Assembly: GCF_963678635.1 (NCBI RefSeq)
Contig: NC_087066.1
Location: 40,075,223-40,139,222 of the forward strand
DNA length: 64,000 bases
Reading direction: 5' to 3'
Origin: Symsagittifera roscoffensis
Taxonomy: Eukaryota; Xenacoelomorpha; Acoela; Convolutidae
Part shown: positions 39,695 to 48,374 of the stretch, in pieces
Numbering within the stretch: position 1 is the first letter of the stretch
How the letters are laid out: the number at the start of each line of letters is the position of its first letter
The notes under the pieces: generated by a model
What the model saw: only the letters and a program-made list of their open reading frames with translations
Databases searched by the model: none
What the model was told of the DNA's origin: nothing
Translations under genes and position numbers: made by a program

Positions 39695-42600
39695 GTAAGT
39701 TATCAGTCGAGTTGCAAAATTTTTGATTTATAATATTTTAAGATCTACAATGATCTAAAAAAGACCGATTTACAATGATTTTTTGGTGGTAAAACAAAAA
39801 CATTTTCAAAAACTTTACACGAGACGTGTCTAATTGTATCAACAAAATCATGACGTCCTTGCAACTAGGTCAGAAATCAATTACAAAATTTAAAACCAGC
39901 CATTCTCTTCACTTATTTCAAATCCGACAGTTATGTCAAATTGACTTTTTTTTTCCTTTTATGAGACAGAATATATTTGCAAATCTTTATGGTTCAAAAG
40001 AGCAAAAACTTTGATATAAACTTTTTAAAATTTTTAAGGTGCGATCGTTAAAGAATTTTTTGTCGAATCTTTTTCCCCTCTATCACGCCCATACATTTCA
40101 AAGATTTCGTTCGGGTTTCAGTAAATGCAGTTCTCGGGAAAATACGACAGGCGGCAACGGGGCCTAACGGGGGAGTTCGGCCAGGACCTTTCAGCGCGAC
40201 GACAGCCGCAGCTGAGTACAGTATGTATCAATCGCCAATGCTGCTCGGATCGCCACGACTTAAACGTAAGTAATCACCACTATCAATTCGAAAGCTCATG
40301 CGCCAAAAAAATTGCTTCATTTTCAGTTCTTTTTAATTTCGATTTCAGCTTTTGCAATGCCGATTATTCCTTATTGACTTAACTAGGCTGAATTTCTTGG
40401 CATATTTGACGTGAAACGTTCAAAATTGAATTACAGGATATCAGAATTATCTAGTTGTTCCGACCATTGAAAATGGGAGGAAATTTTTTTCGGGTTTTTT
40501 TTCTTTTTTGTTTGTTTTCTGTTTGGTTTTCGTCTAATTTCGAGCCAGTAAAGCGCGCGAGCAGGCTTTTTAATGAAGTATAGCCGCAGATTAGTAGTAA
40601 ATAAGCCCCTGAAAAATCTAGAAAACGTTTTTAAGTGCCATATAGGGAATTGCAAACTTAGAAATTCAAAAAATTTCTGCAAAAAAGTTATATATATATA
40701 TTTTTTTTATTAGTCATCTTTCAAAGAAAATTGTTTTTCAATATTCTAGTATGCCCATTTCACTATGAAAATTGCAAATGCCTGAAACCTTGTCTTTCGT
40801 TCAAATCTTTTCATACTACGCGCAAAAGAACTTGTTTTTTTTGTAGTTTTTTAAGAATATGGTGGGAACATTCTGTGCTACTCGCACAGCAACCGACTAT
40901 CCTTGTTTTTTTTCTGCTATTTTTTCCCGATTTTTAAAGGAATTTGACCAAAGATACGTGTTTCTCTCCCAATGTTTGCTACGCCATCATTCGAGTGAAT
41001 CTTCATAACAAAATTCGTTTGGGTCCGGCTTTTGGTTAAAGAAACAATCTTATAAAAAGTATCGTGGCTTTCTAAATTATTGTTTGCAGTAGACTAATTT
41101 TTTGAGGCTTCATATTTAATTTGAACTTGAGGTTAATTTGAACTTTTTTTTTCTCAATATGTTCATACAAGTGAGAGCTATAAAAAAGGCAACCTTTTTT
41201 TTGAGAAAAAAAAAGAAACAAAATGCGAATGGAAAATGATGTTCTATTTTACGGTTACCTGACTTCTTTTGTTATAATCGCTTTCTGATGCTCACCGTTT
41301 ATATATTTTTATAAACTCTCGATTACGTTTAAGTGAAAATTTTCCCTTTTTGCCACGAGTCTTCTCTGTGTCTCAGGCTTGCTAAAATGGCAAATGAGAA
41401 ACAATATGTTCGAAAACCACATAATTTTTTCCACGCGCCCCCCCCCCCACACCTCTTGGATTTCCATTTTGAAAAACTATTTGAACGTGTCATAATTTTA
41501 AAAAATTAATGGTGAAGAAAAGTAAATAGTGAACACGTTTTCTTTCCATAATTAATACCGTAACTTTGCTCATTTAGCGGTAATAAGCCGTGAAGTGAAG
41601 CAACTTTGAAAATAGAAAACTGAGCTTTTTTTTGGGGTGGGGGAGGGGGGAGGGGTAATTGAAAAAAGCCAAGCGACACTCTTCTCAAATTGGATTGTTG
41701 ATTTTCAGACGACCGACTTCTGGACATCCCGTGCAAAGTGTGCGGAGATCGGTCCTCTGGTAAGCACTACGGGGTGTTCGCGTGCGATGGATGTTCCGGA
41801 TTCTTCAAGAGATCCATCCACCGCAACAGAGTCTACCAGTGCAAGAGTCAGGGCTCGGAGGAGGGCAGTTGTCCCATTGACAAGACTCACAGGAACCAGT
41901 GTCGCGCCTGCCGACTCAAAAAGTGTCTCCTAATGCGCATGAACAAAGATGGTAGGAAAAACTTCTTCAAATTATCTCTTTTATTAAACGTATTTGAAAA
42001 ACCGTGAACGCCATAGTTTTTCACATCAATTATGCAAATATTTTTTGCTACCTTCTATTTAAAAAAAAATAACTGACCGTAATGTATAAATATTTTAAAA
42101 ACAGTTGGAGCTAGCTCTTGATGATTGCTGTTGTTCCGACCGGGTGTTTTTCTTTTTTTTTCACGCAAAATCAGCTACCACAAATAATCATCGCAAAGAG
42201 TGATATACCATGATAAAGTCGTTATTCGTTTAGAGAAAATTTTTCCAGTGTCGAGAAAAAACCGGTTTGAAGGCTTTTTCGTCTTACTTCGAGTGAATAA
42301 AGCGAGTGAGTAGGCTTACAATAGCCTCATTTTAGCCGTAAAATTTAGTTTACTCGAGTAAAGCGCGTTTTTTGAATTTTTTAGCGTCTTTCTGGAATCA
42401 AAATTTCAAAAATTCAGTTAGTTGAGTTGCTTGAGCTCTAGTTTTTTTCGTTCAGATCCTTTTATCGCACCAAGCCGAAAAAAACTATACTAATTAGAAA
42501 AAATTTTGTCGTACTTTTTATACTATGGGTGAAAGTTCTATGCCACTTGCACAGTAACCGGCTTTCCTTGTTTTTGTATCGTTTTTTCATTGAAATTAGA

Positions 42601-45600
42601 AATTTTGCATTGGTACAAAAAATGGTTTTATGAAGCGTAAAAGTTAGTTTTTTAACAATTTGGTTTTTTTTTGTAAAAACCGTTTTGAAGTTTCTAACGA
42701 ATGTTTTTTTACATATTAGTTTAAACAATCAGCGTTTGCACTCTGCATTGTATATTGAACACGAAACGAAACTCAAAAAAGGTATTTAGTATATTGTTCA
42801 AAATACGATCATCAAATTACTTTTTTCTAAAATTTTTGAAATTATCGTGCCGTGAAAGCATTAACTGAGCTTCAAAATCAGGTTTATTAAAGCTTAAAAT
42901 TTACCCTTCATAAATTAAAAAAAAGCAGTTAATCTGCTTGTTTGTTTTATTTGCTGCAAATAAAACCCAACTCGAATCGAAATTTTTCAACCCGTTTTTT
43001 TTCGACAGTGTGAGTAATTTTTGGATCTACTCGCGGTTTTTAAGGCTTTAATACAAATCTCCAATATTTATTTGTGATGATGTCTGATTATGAGTGAAAA
43101 GAAAAGTAGACAACATCTAACACACACCTTGAAGTTCCCAGAGGCGCTTAGCACAATTGTAAGGTGTTCACTTCCAGATCATCAGATCGTGTAATCGATC
43201 CACTGCCATGGCAATGATATTGTGTGAGGACGAGCTCTCACTTGCCCTCTAGTTTCAGGTCAACCACATGGCAGAAACCACAATCATTATTACTATGATT
43301 ATTATAAAGTATTTTTTCCGCTTTCATCCTACAATCAATGCTATAAATTTTTCGCACTTCGAACCAAATAATGGTTTGAGACCAATTTTAATCAATGGTG
43401 AGGCAAAACTTGTTCCGAGACCAGAAAAGCTAACCAGCAATAAAAATACTTTTAAGCTATCCTCTTTAAGAAAGTTACGAATTTTTGCATGTTAATTCCG
43501 CTTAATGTTTGCTTAGTATGAAATTTTACATAGAAGTGCTGTTTTCTCGCTTTTTTTCTCATGAAATTTGAGAAATGTTAGTTTATCTTGAGAAACGTTT
43601 AATCAGCGATTTAGCGGCATTCGAATTACCAGTATTTTGAGTAGCGGTTTGGAGTAGCCATGTCAGAAGCTTAACGCTAAGTAACACTGGTCTGAAATAC
43701 GGAGTCAGTAGATGGTGTTTCAATTGCCTACCTTGTAAAAAAAGTACTTTCTCCGTGCTTTTACACTTTTGTATTTTCACTACTATTTTTAAATTCGTTT
43801 TTCAGCCGTGCAACACGAACGTGGACCTAGAAAACCGAAACAGAAGTACTCACCTCTCGATTTCTCCACGACAATGAACGAAACCGAAACAGAAAAGGAA
43901 GCCTCGCCTTCTAAGCTTCACAAACCTCATTCCAACTCCAACTCATTTGTAAACTCAATTCCGAATCTGAAACCCACCCAAAACCTAAATGATAACAATA
44001 AAATCAAAGCGCCAGTTTTCGAAACAAGCAGTTCGAGAATATCCCCAAGCGAAAAAGCAAATCCACCAAATTGGCTCAATTCGAATTTTTACTCAAACGT
44101 CATGGCGAATATGTTGCAGACATATTTCAACTCATTAGCCTCAACGATCAATTGCACAGCTTCGGCACCCAAGGGTCCGGGTTCGATTCCCGCATACAGC
44201 CTGATGATGCCTTTTTACACGAGACAAGCACTGTTTCCAAACTTATGTTCCCCAGAAATTCCAAATGCAAATTTGAATACATCTTCGTTCTCTCCCAAAA
44301 ACGATCAAATTTTGAACTTGACCTTGCCTCGAGGACTTAACAGTAACTTTGTCGAGAAAAACACGAGATTGGAAGAAACGAAAAATGAAATACACGATCA
44401 ACATTTGAGCACGTCTGACAAAATTTGCAGAATAATTAGTGGAAATTTTCTATGGACGACCCAACTGCCTGCTTTTCAACTGCTAACCCCTCATGACCAG
44501 GTAAATTTTGGAGTATTTTTGGATATTTTTAAGAAAATATTATCATCAATTTACTCTTTCCTTTGAAACATGGAGAAAACAAGTTTGTTAAATTTTTTTT
44601 TTAATAGACTGAATATAACTTTTTAACTGACGCTTATTATTTCATAAGCGTCATTTTAATAAGAAATAGAAAACAAAATTGAGGTTCCATTTTTCATCTA
44701 GCTCTTTTTTCCGTCAAAATACTTGTTGGAAAAACATATATTAAGTAAAAAGGAAACACATATGGGGTAAAAGGACCGGCGATAAAAAAGTATCCATAAC
44801 TAAACGTTTTTGTTTGTGAGGAGGGTGGTTCAGACCAAACGACCTTCCAACTATAAATTCTTGTTGCCACATTCATTTTAACAAACTCAATGTACGTTTT
44901 TGGCAAATTTTTGGCAGATGAAAGGATTTGCTTATAAAGCTAAATATCCACTTCGACTTTTGACTCTTTTTCAATTGGCAATATTTGTGCAATTTTTTTC
45001 TTTGAAAAGAAGCCAAGAAAAGGTGAATTAGGAAACAAACGAGGTCGAATTCATATGAAAAAGCACCTTCATTTCAATTCTAAGCCGCATCATTATCTTG
45101 TGAATTATTGATTATCAACTTTGTCGCAGGTAAACTTGGGATGTATTGACTTTCGCGGTCAAAGTGGAAAAATAGATTTGGGATAAAAAGGAGAGATATT
45201 TTACACAGGTGATAAGGGAAACAGCGGCAGCCTGTCAGTTAAAAGCCAGAGCCGACTTCGGTCTGGCTGCAAACCAGCATGGAGCTATTTGAAAAGTAAA
45301 AAAATCAATCCGAAGCTGATGAAAAATTGAAAGGCTAATCAGAATTCGGAGGGGAAGTGGGGGTGAAGCGCGTCTGGTTTTGTAAACAGAAATAAACAGA
45401 AAGCAATCAAGTTGAGAATCGATAAGTGACATTAAAGTACGCAGTTAGATTTGCACAAGTGACTACAGAGGATCAAGTGATCAACTTAGTGCCTCTGCTA
45501 GTAGTCCATTTGAACAAACAGATCGGGACATGAAAAGACAAAATTGACACCCAAACCCCCAAGCTCAAAAATCAACGCAAAAAACTCAATATACTCATGG

Positions 45601-47374
45601 AGACGGATCGATAATATCATTATATTGCATTCTGAACTGACTATTCGTTTTCATAAAATTATTATCAATTAAGACGTTTTATCCACAAGGGTAAAACGTC
45701 CGCAAGGGTAAAACAAACATACGAGCTGTTCAGCTTTTCACGGAGATTGCTGTTGTGCCCCTGTCCACTGTTTAAGATATTTACGCAGTTTTTTCCTGGT
45801 TATATTTCTGTGCTGGGTAATGTTGCCTCACCCTCAAACAACTTGATATAAAGATAACTTGATAACCCCGTGCACAGGGGCGGATCTAGGATTTTCTCGC
45901 GGGGGGGGGGGGGGGGGCGGAATTTCAAAAAATGTTCGAATAATCTGATCTTTTTTTGTCGACCAAATTGATTTTCCGAGCGCTCTATAATATTATAAAA
46001 ACCGTATTTTGGCAGCAAATTTTGCGCCGCAGGCAAAGTTTTGAAAAAAAAAACAGGTCAAAAAGGCAAAATTTTCACCAGAAAGTTCCGTTTTTTTTGC
46101 ATTTCTTCAAAATGAGTATATATTGGCGTTGAAGGCGCTTTTAGAAAATTTAAGGGTCGATTAGTGAAAATGGATGTCATAAAACTTCCAAAGGGGGGAC
46201 CCTTTGGTTAGTGAGGTGGTCAAGTCCCTGAGGGAGAGAGGGCGCATTTGCCCTCTCCCCCTAAATCCACCGCTGCCCGTGCTAGTATATTTTTAGACCC
46301 CATTGACCATTTTGATTGTTTTAGAAGCTGTTAGTTCAAGCATCTTGGAAGGAGACGCTTTTGCTTAACTTGGCACAACACCTCACGGCTTACGAAGTTT
46401 CGGCTAATTTCTCGCTTTCGGCCACAAGATACCAAACTGAAGGAAGTCTAATAGAAAACAATAGTGAACATCAGAACAGTTCCCTCGGCTCTGTGGTGAA
46501 GAAGATCCATAGCTTGAATTTGGATGTCACCGAATATGTGCTACTTAAGACCATCGCAGTGTTCAAACCAGGTATGCACATCAGCTCAGAGTTTAAGGGA
46601 AAATTATTCAGATAAAATTTCTCAAAGCTTAAGGCTCAAAAACAATTGCTTGTTGCCAATTTCAAAAACAAATAGGCGTTTCGGTGCAGCTTAGTTTTAA
46701 ATAAAAACTAAAACAAAAACTCTCGACATCAAAAGTAAATAAAATGTATTTTGTTAGATTGAGTCCCTTTCTCATTGAAATAAAAGACTAAAGATATGTC
46801 CACATTTTTAAAGAAAACCAAGCAGAAACGTCGGTGGCTCGAAGCTCACAATGATTTGAGCTTGCTTGAGGAAGACAACTTTGCCCAAGCCACAAAAATA
46901 GCGTGTAATTCTGAAAAAGGCGCACAAGCCCACAGCAACGAATCTGCATAAAAAACTGAATAGGTGGTATGTTGTTCCTTTCTTTTTCATCCTTGAGGAT
47001 AAAACGTCTTGAAAAAAACTTATATGCATGTTTTCATTGCCATCTTGGTCCCCTTTTTCTAGTAAAACTAAATGATGTTTTAAGTTAATATTTTGAATTT
47101 TGTTTTAGAAATAGTGGACCTGGTTGACCCCAAAGCGGTCGAGGGAGTGCAGGACCAGTGCCAGGTGATGTTGGGGGACTACATTAAGAGACAGCACCCG
47201 TCAAACCCCATGCGATTCGGCAGACACCTCCTTCTAATGAGCACTCTCAAGACAGCTGTGGATGAGCGAGAAGTCGTCAGCCAATTGAAAGCCGCCACGA
47301 CTGCAACGACTAAAAATGTGTCCAGCGAAATGAACAGAATCGACCAAGCCAAAATTGAGAAAGCCGAAAACTAA
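39682..47374 (+). CDS. NR2E1: Tailless/TLX-type nuclear receptor (NR2E1 group), six exons
   Basis: Exons 39682..39694, 40122..40265, 41709..41951, 43806..44500, 46325..46571 and 47109..47374 total 1608 nt, an uninterrupted 535-codon frame plus TAA. TLX receptors are orphan, mostly repressive transcription factors of the brain and eye. Seen: residues 1-57 are a short A/B region. Residues 58-134 are the DNA-binding domain with zinc ligands C61, C64, C78, C81, C97, C107, C117, C120, P-box CDGCSG (78-83), and the TLX-type T/A extension [13 protein letters not shown]. The hinge of about 200 residues is Asn/Ser/Pro-rich. The ligand-binding domain starts near [17 protein letters not shown] (helix 3 signature region). 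It ends with [13 protein letters not shown] and a tail unlike the canonical AF-2. PNR/NR2E3 is less likely because of the [18 protein letters not shown] and HERGPR motifs. Confidence 0.93.
40122..40265 (+). CDS. NR2E1: TLX-like exon 2 (A/B region)
   Basis: The acceptor is tcgggtttcag and the donor GTAAGT at 40266. It encodes a Gly/Ala-rich stretch ([14 protein letters not shown]), then [18 protein letters not shown] leading into the DNA-binding domain. The ATG at 40125 is in another frame and is not used. Confidence 0.78.
40454..40905 (+). mobile_element. Helentron-like family B, copy 1 (TLX intron 2)
   Basis: 5' GTTGTTCCGACC; 3' GGTGGGAACATT, hairpin CTGTGCTACTCGCACAG, then CAACCGACTATCCTTG and TT. 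The body includes AAAGCGCGCGAGCAGGC. Non-coding. Same layout as family A with a different body and hairpin. Confidence 0.72.
41430..41660. repeat. C-run and G-rich tract before exon 3
   Basis: A C homopolymer near 41441..41450 and a G-rich stretch at 41634..41657 (GGGGTGGGGGAGGGGGGAGG) lie in intron 2, about 50 bp before the DNA-binding-domain exon. Confidence 0.7.
41709..41951 (+). CDS. NR2E1: TLX-like exon 3 (DNA-binding domain)
   Basis: The acceptor is attttcag at 41708 and the donor GTAGGA at 41952. It holds both zinc modules from [19 protein letters not shown] to [14 protein letters not shown]. The second-module D-box (between C97 and C107) has nine residues, KSQGSEEGS. The first finger has [18 protein letters not shown]. 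Both flanking introns are phase 1. Confidence 0.97.
42130..42570 (+). mobile_element. Helentron-like family B, copy 2 (TLX intron 3)
   Basis: Starts TGTTGTTCCGACCGGG. Ends in GGTGAAAGTTCTATGCCAC and TTGCACAGTAACCGGC, then TTTCCTTG and TT. Shares AATAAAGCGAGTGAGTAGGC with the inverted copy at 58.4-59.4 kb. Confidence 0.72.
43128..43310 (+). repeat. tRNA-derived SINE in TLX intron 3
   Basis: GGCGCTTAGCACAATTGTAA gives an A-box-like start, CTTCCAGATCATCAGATC an anticodon-arm region and GTGTAATCGATCC a B-box. A unique body (CTCTCACTTGCCCTCTAG) follows and ends in an ATT-rich tail (ATTATTACTATGATTATTAT). That tail resembles the 3' run of the CR1-like element, which could be its mobilising partner. 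Confidence 0.6.
43806..44500 (+). CDS. NR2E1: TLX-like exon 4 (T/A box, long hinge, start of LBD)
   Basis: The acceptor is ttcag at 43805 and the donor GTAAAT at 44501. It starts [20 protein letters not shown], runs through an Asn/Ser/Pro-rich hinge, and ends [20 protein letters not shown] then QLLTPHDQ. Around 44120..44205 (residues about 240-265) the DNA resembles a tRNA gene, with GGTTCGATTCC as B-box. Confidence 0.9.
45672..45845 (-). repeat. SINE family 3 fragment (TLX intron 4)
   Basis: Shares GTTTTATCCAC, ACGAGCTGTTCAGC, GCCCCTGT and GCTGGGTAATGTTGC with 47636..47875. The tRNA-like end is missing. Confidence 0.6.
45875..46275 (+). mobile_element. hAT-type MITE, copy 4 (TLX intron 4)
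   Basis: Starts CAGGGGCGGATCTAGG and ends CTAAATCCACCGCTG. It is flanked by CCCGTGCA / CCCGTGCT (7 of 8 bases), an 8-bp target duplication. The G-run after the left end is 15 or more bases. It ends about 50 bp before exon 5. Confidence 0.88.
46325..46571 (+). CDS. NR2E1: TLX-like exon 5 (LBD middle)
   Basis: The acceptor is gattgttttag at 46324 and the donor GTATGC at 46572. [20 protein letters not shown] continues helices 4-5. A low-complexity Ser/Asn loop follows ([15 protein letters not shown]), then [17 protein letters not shown], matching the conserved TE(F/Y).LLK.I..F segment. Confidence 0.92.
47109..47374 (+). CDS. NR2E1: TLX-like exon 6 (LBD end, stop)
   Basis: The acceptor is tgttttag at 47108. 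It encodes [17 protein letters not shown], then [20 protein letters not shown], the helix 9-11 region. The remainder ([20 protein letters not shown]... to KIEKAEN) lacks an obvious hydrophobic AF-2 helix. Stop TAA at 47372. An ATTAAA at 47604..47609 could serve as polyadenylation signal. Confidence 0.9.
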
Positions 47375-47635
47375 GATGCTCTGAAAGAAAGTTTATCCAA
47401 AACGTTCGAAAAAACTCAACAACTATAGAAACTTAAAATTAAGATTCAACAACTATAGAAACTTATAGTGCTAGTATTCGTACAGGATGTATAAAAAACT
47501 TTAACAGTCACAATCGATTCGATATTTTACAAAAGTTGAACAAAACGTTCGAAATAATTTGACTTTTAAATTGAAAACGCATGTGTGTGAATTCATATAT
47601 TTAATTAAAGCCTTTTTAAATTTAAGAAAAATTAA

Positions 47636-47875
47636 TTAAGATCCTTTATCCACGGGGGAAAAGACCAACACAAGAGCTGTACAGCTCATCACGGCGAACC
47701 GCTGTTGCGCCCCTGTTTAAGAACTACATGCAACTTTTTTTGGTTATTTTTCTGGGCTGGGTAATGTTGCTTCACCCTCAAGCAACGAGCACGGATCATG
47801 GTGGGCCTCGAACATCCGACCTTTCGATTGAGAGGCGGAGACGTAACCACTTCACCACCTCTCCACTAAAAGCTA
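47636..47875 (-). repeat. SINE family 3, tRNA-like on the minus strand
   Basis: Read on the minus strand, 47875..47790 gives GAGGTGGTGAAGTGGTTACG (A-box-like), GCCTCTCAATCGAAAGGTC and GATGTTCGAGGCCCACC (B-box). The body (GTAATGTTGC..., ACGAGCTGTACAGC) follows. Three copies or fragments occur in the window. Confidence 0.65.
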
Positions 47876-47969
47876 TATTGGAAAAAAAATATAAAAGCTA
47901 GATTGGAATTTATCAAAGGAATATTTTTTTCACTTGATTCGGTCGATTTTCGAACATCATTGATAGTCG

Positions 47970-48366
47970 CAGGGGCGGATCTAGGATTTTCTCGAGGGGG
48001 GGGGGGCGGATTTTCAAAAATTTTTCCAAAATTTTGACGACCTTTTTTTTTTTTTTAGGTCGACCAAATTGATTTTTCGAGCTCTCCCAAAGCACTGTTT
48101 TGCCCCTATTTTGGCAAAGTTTTTGGGCACTTTTTGAAAAATTTTGACAAAAAAATAGCGTTTTTTTTGGCGCGCGCTCCCCCTCAAAGATAGTATATAT
48201 TGGCGCCGAAGGCGCCTTTAGAAAAATTTTAGGGTCGGTCGGCCAAAAATGAATTTCTGAAAAAGTATCAAAGGGGGGACCCTTTGGGTCGGCAGGGGGT
48301 CGAATCCCTGAGGGGGGGGGCGTCCGCCCCCCCCCCGCCCCCCCCCCCCCCCTAAATCCGCCCCTG
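47970..48366 (+). mobile_element. hAT-type MITE, copy 5 (intact, reference copy)
   Basis: 397 bp. Starts CAGGGGCGGATCTAGGATTT and ends CCTAAATCCGCCCCTG, with inverted tips of about 16 bp. It is flanked by the perfect 8-bp duplication GATAGTCG (47962..47969 and 48367..48374). CAGGG tips and 8-bp duplication are hAT hallmarks. No transposase. Confidence 0.93.
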
Positions 48367-48374
48367 GATAGTCG

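Noticed and set aside
41637-41933. Open frames on both strands over the TLX DNA-binding-domain exon
   Set aside because: Shadows of the receptor exon in other frames; no independent motif.
47785-47875. Possible functional tRNA gene on the minus strand
   Set aside because: Near-identical copy at 61285 within the same repeat family and an imperfect cloverleaf argue for a SINE.
45672-48366. Segmental duplication carrying SINE plus hAT MITE
   Set aside because: The 8-bp duplications around the two MITEs are different and intervening sequence does not align.
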